DNA from: Massilia sp. WG5
Lineage (GTDB): Bacteria > Pseudomonadota > Gammaproteobacteria > Burkholderiales > Burkholderiaceae_D
Assembly (NCBI RefSeq): GCF_001412595.2
Contig: NZ_CP012640.2
Span: 4,712,001 to 4,776,000 of the forward strand
Direction: 5' to 3'
DNA: 64,000 nt
Shown in pieces: positions 16,215 through 25,842 of the stretch. Below the pieces are notes generated by a model that saw nothing but the letters and a program-made list of their open reading frames with translations, ran no database searches and had not been told where the DNA came from. Numbering within the stretch: the first letter of the stretch is position 1; each line of letters opens with the position of its first letter. The position numbers were made by a program, and so were the translations under genes.

Positions 16215-18304
16215 ACCTGATTAACAGCTTGATGGTCGAGCTGCGCCGGCAGAAGATCGCCACTCCGGTGTTTTTGTTGACGCTGCTGGCGATGATCATG
16301 CTGCCGCTGCCGCCGGCGCTGCTGGACGTGCTGTTCACGTTCAACATCGTGCTGGCGCTGATCGTGATCCTGGTCTCCGTGTCGAGCAGACGCCCGCTCG
16401 ACTTCTCGGTGTTCCCGACCGTGATCCTCGGCACGACCCTGATGCGACTGGCGCTGAACGTGGCCTCGACCCGCGTGGTGCTGCTGCGCGGCCACGAGGG
16501 CTCGGCGGCCGCCGGCCACGTGATCGAGGCCTTCGGCAACGTCGTCATCGGCGGCAACTTCGTGGTCGGCATCGTGGTGTTCGTGATCCTCATGATCATC
16601 AACTTCGTGGTGGTGACCAAGGGTTCCGAACGCATCTCGGAAGTATCGGCGCGCTTCACGCTCGATGCGCTGCCCGGCAAGCAGATGGCGATCGACGCCG
16701 ACCTGAACGCTGGCCTGATCAACCAGGAAAAGGCACAGCAGCGCCGCAAGGACGTCGCCATGGAGGCCGACTTCTACGGCGCGATGGACGGCGCCTCGAA
16801 GTTCGTGCGCGGCGACGCCATCGCTTCGATCCTGATCCTCTTGATCAACATGATCGGCGGCGTCGCGATCGGCGCCCTGATGCACAACCTGTCGTTCGGC
16901 GACGCCTTCCGCGCCTACGCGCTGCTGACCATCGGTGACGGCCTGGTGGCCCAGATCCCGGCGCTGCTGCTGTCGGCCGCGGCCGCGATCCTGGTGACCC
17001 GCATCAGCGACTCGGGCGACTTCGAGAAGCAGATCGGCGGCCAGCTGCTGGCCCAGCCGAACGTGCTGTTCTCGGCCGCCGGCGTGATGATCGCCCTGGC
17101 CATGGTGCCGGGCATGCCGTGGTTCTTCTTCACGGTGTTCGCCGCCGCCCTGGGCTACGTCGGCTGGAAGCTGACGCGCGAGGTCAAGGAGCCGGAGACC
17201 GAGAACCTGGCCGCGATCGAGGCCGCGCTGCGCGACGACCGCGCGCCGGAACTCGACTGGCAGCAGCTGCCGGTGGTGCAGCCGATCTCGGTGGCGGTCG
17301 GCTACAAGCTGGTTCACCTGCTCGATCGGGCCCAGGGTGAAGTCTTATCCAAGCGTATCAAGGGCGTGCGCCAGAGCCTGTCCGAACAAATGGGGCTGCT
17401 GCTGCCGGCGATCGGCGTGCGCGACGACCTGACGCTGCGCCCGAACCAGTATTCGATCGCCGTCAACGGCACCGTGGTGGCCGAGGGCGAGGTGCAGCCG
17501 GAATGCCTGATGGCGATCCCGTCGCCGACCGTGTATGGCCAGCTGGACGGCATCCCCGGGATCGAGCCGGCCTTCGGCATGGCGGTGACCTGGATCGAGC
17601 CCGAGCAGAAAGCGCACGCGCTGGGCCAGGGCTACCAGGTGGTCGAGGTGGCCAGCGCCATCGCGACCCACGCATCGAAGGTGGCCAAGGACTACCTGTC
17701 GGAACTGTTCCGCCACGATGACGTGCCGGCGCTGCTGGAACGCCTGACGGCGCTGTCGCCGAAGCTGGCGGCGGCGCTGGACAAGGCGCTGACGCATACC
17801 CAGCTGCTGCGCGTGTTCCGCGTCCTGCTGGCCGAGAACGTGTCGCTGAAGGACATCGTCGTCATCGCCACCACGCTGCTGGACAGCTCGGAAACCACCA
17901 AGGATCCGATCCTGCTGGCGGCCGAGGTGCGCTGCGCGCTGCGCCGCCAGATCGTGGCCGGCCTGTACGGCAAGAAGAAGGACATGCCGGCGTTTAACCT
18001 GTCCGGCGACCTCGAGAACATGCTGCTCGGTTCGCTGAACCAGGCGCGCCAGAACAACGGCGGCAAGGTCACGCTCGATAACTACCCGATCGACCCGCAA
18101 CTGCTGTCCCAGCTGCAGCTGAACATGCCGGTGGCGCGCGAACAGATGAAGCAGCAGCACACGCCGCCGCTCCTGCTGGTGCTGCCGCAGGTGCGCCCGC
18201 TGCTGGCCCGCTACGCGCGCCTGTTCGCGCCGGGCCTGCACGTGCTGTCGTATAACGAGATTCCGGAAAACCGCGAAGTCTCGATCATCGGCACGGTCGG
18301 TTGA
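16211..18304 (+). CDS. flhA: Flagellar export protein FlhA
   Basis: FlhA is the large export-gate protein whose cytoplasmic ring binds chaperone-substrate complexes. The 697-residue product has eight hydrophobic segments in its first half and the FHIPEP-type signature SARFTLDALPGKQMAIDADLNAGLI, with DALPGKQMAIDADL nearly invariant. The C-terminal soluble domain includes the conserved GIEPAFGMAVTWIEP. The gene is the last of the rightward fliM operon; its stop lies next to the 3' end of the convergent FliK-like gene. Confidence 0.97.
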   Translation: MNLINSLMVELRRQKIATPVFLLTLLAMIMLPLPPALLDVLFTFNIVLALIVILVSVSSRRPLDFSVFPTVILGTTLMRLALNVASTRVVLLRGHEGSAAAGHVIEAFGNVVIGGNFVVGIVVFVILMIINFVVVTKGSERISEVSARFTLDALPGKQMAIDADLNAGLINQEKAQQRRKDVAMEADFYGAMDGASKFVRGDAIASILILLINMIGGVAIGALMHNLSFGDAFRAYALLTIGDGLVAQIPALLLSAAAAILVTRISDSGDFEKQIGGQLLAQPNVLFSAAGVMIALAMVPGMPWFFFTVFAAALGYVGWKLTREVKEPETENLAAIEAALRDDRAPELDWQQLPVVQPISVAVGYKLVHLLDRAQGEVLSKRIKGVRQSLSEQMGLLLPAIGVRDDLTLRPNQYSIAVNGTVVAEGEVQPECLMAIPSPTVYGQLDGIPGIEPAFGMAVTWIEPEQKAHALGQGYQVVEVASAIATHASKVAKDYLSELFRHDDVPALLERLTALSPKLAAALDKALTHTQLLRVFRVLLAENVSLKDIVVIATTLLDSSETTKDPILLAAEVRCALRRQIVAGLYGKKKDMPAFNLSGDLENMLLGSLNQARQNNGGKVTLDNYPIDPQLLSQLQLNMPVAREQMKQQHTPPLLLVLPQVRPLLARYARLFAPGLHVLSYNEIPENREVSIIGTVG

Positions 18305-18305
18305 T

Positions 18306-19169
18306 TCAATGTGCCGGTAACAGCAGCGCCAGCTCCGCCATCGCCCGGAACACCGGCAGGCTGAGTGCCGATGCCGCATCCACCGAAGGCAAGCGGATGT
18401 GGGACAGTCCCGGCGGCAGGCTGTCGCGGTACGTCCATCCCAGCACGCGCAAGCCCGCGCGCGCCACCGCCGCTTCGAGCTCCGGCTGCAACGCACGCAG
18501 GCGCGCCGCGCTGCCCGCATCCGCCGCACACAATTCCAGCAGCACGCCGTCAGGCACCGGCTCGGCCTGCACTGTCACCACGGTGCCATCCTGCAACACC
18601 AGTTCGAGGCGCAGGGCGGCGCGCGAGCGGCGGCGGCGCTGCTGTTGCGGGGGTTCCTGATCCTGTTGCACCACCCGCAAGTGCTGGTCCTGGGCGCTGC
18701 CCGTATGCACGGTGAAGCGCCAGGCGTCGAGCGGGATGCCGGCCAGGTCGGCTTGGCGCAGGACGCGCGGGTCCTGGCTACCTAGTTGGCCAGCCAGCAG
18801 CATCGCGGCCGGCAGCTGTCCCGGGCGTTCCTGCAGTTCGCGGTTCGCGAGCTGGGCGCCGTAGTTGCGTACCATACTGCGCCAGGAGCTGGCGAGCGTG
18901 CCGCCATCCTGGCTCGGCCAGGTCAGCTGGCGCGACATCATGAGCTGGTCCGGGCGCATCGCGGCGCCGTCCGGCATCCCGTCGGCGCTGGCTGCGGACG
19001 CCTGGCCGGATGCCGGCTGCGATCCCGGCAAGGGCAGCGGCAGCGAATCCATCCCGGCCAGCAGGGCGGCTGGGACGACCGCGGCCACCGGACCGACCGG
19101 CAGCGAGGGCCCGGCAGGCACTGCGGGCAACACCGATGAAACGAGCGGAGGGAAGAACAGGGAGGCCAT
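18306..19169 (-). CDS. Hypothetical protein with FliK-like C-terminal pattern
   Basis: The 287-residue product is not recognised with certainty. It has an Ala/Pro/Leu-rich N-terminal half, a Gln/Arg-rich stretch near residues 170-185, and a C-terminal part (LRLELVLQDGTVVTVQAEPVPDGVLLEL, then ARLRALQPELEAAVARAGLRVLGWTY). The last part follows the helical logic of FliK or HrpP hook/needle-length proteins, in which the strand pair precedes L-x-x-x-L-P-x-L-x-x-x-L-x-x-x-G. It faces flhA (1 bp apart, convergent) and lies between flhA and flagellin. No ribosome site is obvious before the ATG. A flagellar role is inferred from place and weak resemblance. Confidence 0.55.
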   Translation of the reverse strand: MASLFFPPLVSSVLPAVPAGPSLPVGPVAAVVPAALLAGMDSLPLPLPGSQPASGQASAASADGMPDGAAMRPDQLMMSRQLTWPSQDGGTLASSWRSMVRNYGAQLANRELQERPGQLPAAMLLAGQLGSQDPRVLRQADLAGIPLDAWRFTVHTGSAQDQHLRVVQQDQEPPQQQRRRRSRAALRLELVLQDGTVVTVQAEPVPDGVLLELCAADAGSAARLRALQPELEAAVARAGLRVLGWTYRDSLPPGLSHIRLPSVDAASALSLPVFRAMAELALLLPAH

Positions 19170-19190
19170 GGCAGAGGCAGGGTAGCAAGT

Positions 19191-19218
19191 AAAAAGGCCA
19201 ACCGCAAGGCTGGCCTTT
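19191..19218 (-). terminator. Rho-independent terminator of the flagellin gene
   Basis: The stem AAAGGCCA / TGGCCTTT encloses a short loop, and on the minus strand it is followed by TTTTT. It lies about 50 bp beyond the flagellin stop and just before the FliK-like gene, so flagellin is probably a separate transcript. Confidence 0.8.
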
Positions 19219-19270
19219 GAGGACTCCCGACTGGGTTAGTCCGGGAACGTGGCTGTTGACGGCCCCGCGA

Positions 19271-20470
19271 TTACTGCAGCAGGGACATGACCATCGACGA
19301 CATGCTGTTCGACTGCTTCAGCATGGCGGTGCCGGCTTGCAGCAGCATTTGGTTCGAGGTCATGCTCGACGATTCGGTGGCGAAGTCGACGTCCATGATG
19401 CGGCCGGCGGCGGCCTGAGTGTTGCTGCTGACGTTGGCCAGGTTGGTGTAGGCGTGGTCGAGGCGGTTGGCGGCGGCGCCCAGCGAGGAACGCACCGAAC
19501 CCAGCGCGTCGATTGCCTTCTGCAGGTTGTCGACAGTAGTGTTCGCAGAACCAGCGGCAGTCAGCTCAGTGCCGGTGCCGGCGGCAGGGGTGCCGAAGCC
19601 GTTGTATTTCGAGCTGATGGTGCCCAGGGCGGAGTGCATGGCCGAGACTTGTGCCGACAGATCCAGGCTCATGGTTTCGCTGCTCGAGGCGCCGATCTGG
19701 AAGCTCAGGCCAGCGCTGAATTTGCCCGGCGTGTCGCCGGTGCTGGATGCCAGGGTAGCGTTGTAGGAAGCGGTTGCAGCGGTGACGTCCGCGGTGGCTT
19801 TGGCCACTTTGTCAGCCGAGATGTTCAAATCCTGCTTGGCGAGGATCTTTGCATCAGCCAAAGACTGATTGGTGGGGTCGGCAGTGAATGCAGCGTCCGC
19901 GTCGTAGTAAGCCTTAAGCTTGCCGCTGCCCGCGACCGGTGGGGTGGCGCTAGGGTCCGGCTGTACGCCGTAGTCCACCATGGCAGCAGCCAACGCATCG
20001 GTCGCAGTGGTTTTCTTGGCCAGGGCGTCAGACACGTCGCTGGCGGAAGCCTTGTTGTTCAGCAGTTTGGCGCCGCCGAACGAGGTGTTGCCGACGATGT
20101 TGGTCAGTTCGCCAGCCAGGGCGTCGTATTCCGACTGCATGGCATCCTTGTCGGCGCCGTTCGACGAAGCGTCGGCTGCCTGGGTCGCCAGGTCCTTCAT
20201 ACGGACCAGGATGTTGCTGGCTTCACCCAGCGCGCCTTCGGCGGTCTGCATCATCGAAGTCGCGTTCTGGGTGTTGCGCATTGCAACGGCCATGCCGCTC
20301 GACTGGGCTTTCAGGCGGGTGGCGATCTGCAGGCCGGCGGCGTCGTCCATGGCCGAGTTGATACGGTAACCGGTCGACAGGCGGGCCATCGAGGTCGACA
20401 GGCTGGTCTGGGTACGGGTGATCGAGCTCTGTGCGGACAGCGCTGCGTTGTTGGTGTGAAGGCTCAGCAT
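19271..20470 (-). CDS. Flagellin (LafA-type candidate)
   Basis: This is the filament subunit. The 399-residue product has both conserved ends: MLSLHTNNAALSAQSSITRTQTSLSTSMARLSTGYRINSAMDDAAGLQIATRL at the N-terminus, and DVDFATESSSMTSNQMLLQAGTAMLKQSNSMSSMVMSLLQ at the C-terminus. The middle (about 170-290) is variable and holds the surface domain. The leader has AGGAG 5 bp before the ATG. It stands alone at the far right end of the flagellar locus, instead of just before fliD as lafA normally does. No convincing sigma-28 promoter was found in the 150 bp upstream. Confidence 0.95.
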   Translation of the reverse strand: MLSLHTNNAALSAQSSITRTQTSLSTSMARLSTGYRINSAMDDAAGLQIATRLKAQSSGMAVAMRNTQNATSMMQTAEGALGEASNILVRMKDLATQAADASSNGADKDAMQSEYDALAGELTNIVGNTSFGGAKLLNNKASASDVSDALAKKTTATDALAAAMVDYGVQPDPSATPPVAGSGKLKAYYDADAAFTADPTNQSLADAKILAKQDLNISADKVAKATADVTAATASYNATLASSTGDTPGKFSAGLSFQIGASSSETMSLDLSAQVSAMHSALGTISSKYNGFGTPAAGTGTELTAAGSANTTVDNLQKAIDALGSVRSSLGAAANRLDHAYTNLANVSSNTQAAAGRIMDVDFATESSSMTSNQMLLQAGTAMLKQSNSMSSMVMSLLQ

Positions 20471-20676
20471 GGTGAACTCCTAGTATCGGTTGGTAATTGG
20501 TTGGAGCTACGTTTGTCGCGCTCTCACAAGTACAAGACGACCAATTTCTTCAGGGCATTAAATGCCAGGTGGAAATTTTTAGAATATTTTTTGCCTGGAC
20601 CGCGCCGGCCTCTTTCCTGACGCCACTTAGAAGATTTGCGTATCATGTCGCCTCTGCGTTCCATCTATGCAGATTC

Positions 20677-20745
20677 GTGTCCGATCAAATCTTCCGCTTC
20701 CCCAGCCGCCGCCTCTCGATTCCCCGATAACGGACTGGACCGAAG
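20677..20745 (+). pseudogene. Displaced 5' end of native dusA
   Basis: Read from a GTG at 20677 the frame gives SDQIFRFPSRRLSIPR before a stop at 20728. This matches a typical DusA N-terminus ending SRRLSVAP. A one-base deletion plus ATAACG in place of ATGATG separates it from the following DWTE, which matches DWTD of DusA. I interpret it as the host's original dusA start, cut off when an element inserted and later decayed. The present dusA begins 1.9 kb to the right with a different start (KYSKRKLSVAPMMDWTD). Confidence 0.6.
20732..20743 (+). repeat. att-like direct repeat, left copy
   Basis: The 12 bases GGACTGGACCGA occur here and again at 22675-22686, inside the codons for DWTD of dusA. 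The segment coincides with the known attachment region of the DUSA integrase family. The left copy follows the displaced dusA start, so the pair marks the left and right junctions of an integrated element. Confidence 0.7.
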
Positions 20746-20778
20746 AGGCCGGCTGCACAGAGAGATAGGTGACTGGGC

Positions 20779-20796
20779 TGTAGCAGTTTTGTAGCA
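20779..20796 (+). repeat. Paired TGTAGCA direct repeats (integrase arm-site candidate, left)
   Basis: Two copies of TGTAGCA start at 20779 and 20790, 11 bp apart, i.e. one helical turn. The same pair with the same 11-bp period occurs at 22534 and 22545, next to the integrase start. Such repeats just inside each attachment site are what arm-type binding sites of tyrosine recombinases look like. Confidence 0.55.
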
Positions 20797-20992
20797 GTGA
20801 GTTTTCGTCGAGACCGCCGGAAGCCGGCCGTAGCAACGGCGGTGCAGTCGGGGAAGCAGGCGTACTACGGTTTTTTGAAGCCGCGCTGGGGCCTTCGTGA
20901 TGACGCCCGCTGGCCGGGCGACCCGGCAGGGCCGGACTAAGTAGCGGCAGTTGGGGTACGCAGTTTGTCCAAATACACCGCTATGTCGCGAA

Positions 20993-22305
<1,313 letters not shown>

Positions 22306-22532
22306 GGATGGGCGCTCCCGATTTCTTCGAAGTACCAATCGATGAGGTTTTTTAGGGTAAGATTCGCTAGCCCACGAGTGTCGTTGAAGCGTCGGGCATC
22401 CATCTCAGCCTCGATCTTCCGAGCCCACGCGACGGCCTGCGCCTTCGTTGAAAAAGTTTCCGAAATGGACTTGTGCCCTTTGCGGCGGATTTGTGCGCGC
22501 CAGGCGTCCCCGACTTTAAGTATCGAAGCCAT
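22306..22532 (-). pseudogene. Phage-type tyrosine integrase, N-terminal fragment
   Basis: From the ATG at 22532 the frame reads MASILKVGDAWRAQIRRKGHKSISETFSTKAQAVAWARKIEAEMDARR and continues to WYFEEIGSAHPE. This is the arm-DNA-binding and start of the SAM-like domain of phage and island integrases. At about residue 76 the reading frame passes into the right inverted repeat of the IS, so the catalytic domain (R-H-R-Y) is missing and is not found on the other side of the IS. It points away from dusA, as DUSA-type integrases do. Confidence 0.8.
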
Positions 22533-22533
22533 C

Positions 22534-22551
22534 TGTAGCAAATTTGTAGCA
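22534..22551 (+). repeat. Paired TGTAGCA direct repeats (integrase arm-site candidate, right)
   Basis: TGTAGCA occurs at 22534 and 22545 with an 11-bp period, immediately upstream of the integrase fragment, and a third single copy lies at 22660 within the dusA start. The pair repeats the arrangement at 20779-20796. Placement next to the integrase promoter also allows autorepression. Confidence 0.55.
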
Positions 22552-22633
22552 ACGAGAGGGAGAAAGCAGGGCAGTTTGCGGGAAACTGAGGGAAGTAGGC
22601 TTGATGCCTCTCAGAGGGAAAACTAGGATTTTG

Positions 22634-23626
22634 ATGAAATACAGCAAGCGAAAATTATCTGTAGCACCCATGATGGACTGGACCGACCGCCACTGCCGCG
22701 TGTTCCATCGCCAGATTACCCGCCACACCTGGCTGTACACCGAGATGGTGACGACCGGCGCGCTGGTGTACGGCGATGTCGAACGCCACCTGCGCTATGA
22801 CGAGGTCGAGCACCCGGTCGCCCTGCAATTGGGCGGCAGCGAGCCGGCCGACCTGGCGAAGAGCGCGAAGCTCGGCGAGCAGTGGGGCTACAAAGAGATC
22901 AACCTGAATTGCGGCTGCCCGTCCGAGCGCGTGCAGAAGGGCGCGTTCGGCGCCTGCCTGATGAACGAGCCGCAGCTGGTGGCCGATTGCGTGAAGGCGA
23001 TGCGCGATGCCGTCTCGATCGACGTCACCGTCAAGCACCGCATCGGCATCGACTACGACGAGGACTACGGTTTCGTGCGCGACTTCGTCGGCACCATCGC
23101 CGATGCCGGCTGCAACACCTTCATCGTCCACGCCCGCAACGCCGTGCTGAAGGGCCTGTCGCCCAAGGAAAACCGCGAGATCCCGCCGCTGCGCTATGCC
23201 GTGGCCTACCAGCTCAAGCGCGAATTCCCGGAGCTGGAGATCATCATCAATGGCGGCATCAAGACCAACGACGAGATCGAAAGCCACCTGGCCCACGTCG
23301 ACGGCGTGATGATCGGGCGCGAGGCCTATCACAACCCCTGGCTGATGGCCGACTGGGATGCGCGTTTCTACGGCGACGAGAGCCGCGCGCCGGCCTCGCG
23401 CGAACAGGTGCTCGAAGCAATGATCCCCTACATCCGCGGGCAACTGGAACGCTACGGTCCGCTGGGCCTGCGCCTGAACAGCATCACCCGCCACATGCTG
23501 GGCCTGATGGCCGGGTTGCCGGGCGCGCGCGGTTTCCGCCAGCTGCTGTCGGACTCGCGCCGCCTCGCCGAAGGCAATCCGGAACTCCTGCTCGAGGCCG
23601 CCGGACGCCTGCGCAAGGCAGCCTGA
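22634..23626 (+). CDS. dusA: tRNA-dihydrouridine synthase A
   Basis: DusA is an FMN enzyme that reduces uridine in the D-loop of tRNAs. The 330-residue protein has LSVAPMMDWTDRHCR at the N-terminus, and NLNCGCPSERVQKGAFGACLM with the catalytic Cys95. It also has VKHRIGID, the FMN-phosphate segment IIINGGIKTNDEI, and VDGVMIGREAYHNPW. ATG 22634 has AGGA upstream; an in-frame TTG at 22601 is less likely. The 12-bp att repeat falls on DWTD, so the first 14 or so codons were probably supplied by the integrated element, which keeps the gene intact. Confidence 0.96.
   Translation: MKYSKRKLSVAPMMDWTDRHCRVFHRQITRHTWLYTEMVTTGALVYGDVERHLRYDEVEHPVALQLGGSEPADLAKSAKLGEQWGYKEINLNCGCPSERVQKGAFGACLMNEPQLVADCVKAMRDAVSIDVTVKHRIGIDYDEDYGFVRDFVGTIADAGCNTFIVHARNAVLKGLSPKENREIPPLRYAVAYQLKREFPELEIIINGGIKTNDEIESHLAHVDGVMIGREAYHNPWLMADWDARFYGDESRAPASREQVLEAMIPYIRGQLERYGPLGLRLNSITRHMLGLMAGLPGARGFRQLLSDSRRLAEGNPELLLEAAGRLRKAA
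22675..22686 (+). repeat. att-like direct repeat, right copy inside dusA
   Basis: GGACTGGACCGA encodes the DWTD part of DusA and matches the copy at 20732-20743 exactly. It marks the right junction of the integrated element with the host gene. Confidence 0.7.
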
Positions 23627-23970
23627 TTCATTGATTTTTTGTTACGGTGGCGCCAGGCAGGGCCGCCGATTCATCCAGATCCCACACTAACGCTGTTGTA
23701 TAGACAGCCGCTCAACGCCATTTTCCTTGCTCAACAGCAAGAATAGACCCATAATTTGGGCTCTTCTCCCAGCATGCGCCCCAATATTGTTGTAGTAGCG
23801 AAACAGTATTGAGCAGGATCAGGTTTACCAACTGCAATTGCAGTGTTTTGATTTATCCTGACGGAAACACACGAAAGTTCAAGGAGAAGTTGAGCTTTTG
23901 GCAATAAAGTGACGCGCGGTGCAGCGGTTCCGGGCGATCCAATCATTTGAAGAAACAGGGAAGACAGTCA
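23627..23970. other. Intergenic region upstream of chemoreceptor
   Basis: No gene is visible in these 344 bp. A small hairpin CTTGCT-CAAC-AGCAAG lies near 23728. TAAAGTGA at 23905-23912 resembles the minus-35 of a sigma-28 promoter, but the expected GCCGATAA 11 bp later is only half matched, so I do not assign a promoter. Confidence 0.4.
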
Positions 23971-25767
23971 ATGAATCTATCCAATATGAAGGTCGGCATG
24001 CGTCTGGGGCTGGGCTTTGCGCTCGTGCTCGTGCTGATGGTCATTCTCACCGTGGTGGGCATCGTGCGCATGGCGCAGATCCAGAACCGCCTCGACCACG
24101 TCGTCAGCGTGAACAATGTCGTGACCCGCCTGGTCGTCGACATGCGCAACAATGTGAGCGAACGCGTCGGCTCGCTGCGCACTCTGACCCTGATGACTGA
24201 TCCGACCGACATGGAACCGGAACTGAACAAGTTCAAGGAACAGACCGCCAAGTACGACGCCTTACAGCAGAAGCTGGCTGAAAAGTTCTCTCTGGAAGCA
24301 TCGGCTGAAGAGAAGACCCTGCTGGGCCAGATCAAGGACGCGGAAGGTGTGGCCATGCCGGCCATCGCCAAGGCATCGGCACTCTACCTCGCCAACAACG
24401 CGATGGACGCGACCCGCGTGATGGTCAAGGAAATCCGTCCGGCCCAGAAGAAGTGGCTGGAAGCGCTGGACCAACTGGGTGCGCTGGAAGACAAGCAGAA
24501 CAACCAGGCCCAGGCCGACGCCGAAGCGCAGTTCGGCAGCGCCCGTAACTTCATGCTGGTCCTGCTGGCGCTGGCCGTTGGCCTGGGCGTGGCAGCCGCT
24601 ACCGTGATCACGCGCGGCCTGCTGAAGCAGCTGGGCGGCGAGCCGAGCTACACCTCGAAGATCGCCACCAGCATCGCCGAGGGCGACCTGTCGATCGCGA
24701 TCAATACCAAGTCTTCGGACCGCGGCAGCCTGCTGAGCGAAATGAAACAGATGCGCAATAGCCTGGTCGACATCGTCAGCCAGGTCCGTCGTGGCACCCA
24801 CACCATCACCACCGCGTCGCGCGAAATCGCCGCCGGCAACGTCGACCTGTCCTCGCGTACCGAACTGCAGGCCAGCTCGCTGGAGAAGACCGCCTCGGCC
24901 ATGGAAGAGCTGACCTCGACCGTGAAGCAGAACGCCGACAACGCCCGTGAAGCCAACCAGCTCGCGGCGACCGCATCGAACGTGGCGCGCAAGGGCGGCG
25001 AAGTGGTGTCGCAGGTGGTGGGTACGATGGGCGAGATCAACAGCTCGGCCAGCAAGATTGCCGACATCATCGGCGTGATCGACGGCATCGCCTTCCAGAC
25101 CAACATCCTGGCGCTGAACGCCGCCGTCGAAGCGGCCCGCGCCGGCGAGCAGGGCCGCGGCTTTGCCGTCGTCGCATCGGAAGTGCGTAACCTGGCCCAG
25201 CGCTCGGCTGCGGCAGCGAAAGAGATCAAGACCCTGATCGGCGACTCCGTCGAGAAGATCGGCCGTGGTTCGAAGCTGGTCGGCCAGGCCGGCGTGACCA
25301 TGGAAGAAGTGGTCGACAGCGTCAAGCGCGTGACCGACATCATGAGCGACATCGCTGCCGCCAGCGCCGAGCAGAGCGCCGGCATCGAGCAGGTCAACCT
25401 GTCGATCATCGAGATGGACGGCATGACCCAGCAGAATGCCGCCCTGGTCGAGCAGGCCGCCGCGGCCTTCCAGAGCCTGCAGGACCAGGCTGCCGAGCTG
25501 CAGCGTGTGGTCAGCATCTTCAAGCTGGCCGAAGGCGAAGAAGCCGCGGCCGCAGCGTCGGCCCCGGCAGCGGCCTTGACCGCCGTGGCGACCCGCGCCG
25601 TAATCGCCCGTCCGGCCCGTCCGCAAGCGGCAGCGCCGCAACTGAAGAAACCTCCCGCCCGCAAGCCCAAGGCTGCGGACCAGCAGGCGCCGGCAGCGGA
25701 CAGCCCGTCGTCGACCTCGAAGAAGGTCGCAGCGGCCGCCGCCAGCGACGACTGGGAAGAATTCTGA
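23971..25767 (+). CDS. Methyl-accepting chemotaxis protein
   Basis: This chemoreceptor controls the CheA kinase. The start at 23971 (MNLSNMKVGMRLGLGFALVLVLMVILTVVG) has GGGAAG upstream and gives 598 residues. Membrane segment 1 is about residues 10-30, a periplasmic four-helix-type domain follows (20-195), then membrane segment 2 (FMLVLLALAVGLGVAAATVI). Next come a HAMP-like segment and the signalling hairpin with GIAFQTNILALNAAVEAARAGEQGRGFAVVASEVR. After an Ala/Pro-rich linker it ends DWEEF, a match to the NWETF-type pentapeptide that tethers CheR and CheB. The ligand is unknown. Confidence 0.95.
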   Translation: MNLSNMKVGMRLGLGFALVLVLMVILTVVGIVRMAQIQNRLDHVVSVNNVVTRLVVDMRNNVSERVGSLRTLTLMTDPTDMEPELNKFKEQTAKYDALQQKLAEKFSLEASAEEKTLLGQIKDAEGVAMPAIAKASALYLANNAMDATRVMVKEIRPAQKKWLEALDQLGALEDKQNNQAQADAEAQFGSARNFMLVLLALAVGLGVAAATVITRGLLKQLGGEPSYTSKIATSIAEGDLSIAINTKSSDRGSLLSEMKQMRNSLVDIVSQVRRGTHTITTASREIAAGNVDLSSRTELQASSLEKTASAMEELTSTVKQNADNAREANQLAATASNVARKGGEVVSQVVGTMGEINSSASKIADIIGVIDGIAFQTNILALNAAVEAARAGEQGRGFAVVASEVRNLAQRSAAAAKEIKTLIGDSVEKIGRGSKLVGQAGVTMEEVVDSVKRVTDIMSDIAAASAEQSAGIEQVNLSIIEMDGMTQQNAALVEQAAAAFQSLQDQAAELQRVVSIFKLAEGEEAAAAASAPAAALTAVATRAVIARPARPQAAAPQLKKPPARKPKAADQQAPAADSPSSTSKKVAAAAASDDWEEF

Positions 25768-25842
25768 GCCAGGACGGCTCGTCAAATAGCCGGTGAGGAC
25801 ACCGGCGTTTAAAAAAAACTTTATTATTTAGGGGAAACAAAA

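Larger units (their letters stand above)
20471..20992. other. Intergenic region: flagellin leader and left end of dusA-integrated element
   Basis: This 522-bp gap holds the upstream region of flagellin (from 20471) and, from about 20677, the left end of a decayed mobile element. It contains a displaced dusA 5' end, a 12-bp att-like repeat at 20732 and paired TGTAGCA repeats at 20779 and 20790. From 20800 to 20992 I see no gene; this stretch abuts the left inverted repeat of the IS and may be unrelated DNA fused by deletion. Confidence 0.55.

Noticed and set aside
20471..20660. Sigma-28 promoter for flagellin
   Set aside because: ACCGATAC near the start and TAAAAATT further up each match half of the consensus, but no pair has the right 11-bp spacing.
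20497..20730. A 77-codon rightward frame upstream of the IS read as a gene
   Set aside because: Only its end resembles DusA (SRRLS); the first part is flagellin leader, so I list just the dusA remnant.
22660..22666. Third TGTAGCA copy as a further arm site
   Set aside because: It is single and within the dusA coding start, so chance cannot be excluded; mentioned only as context.
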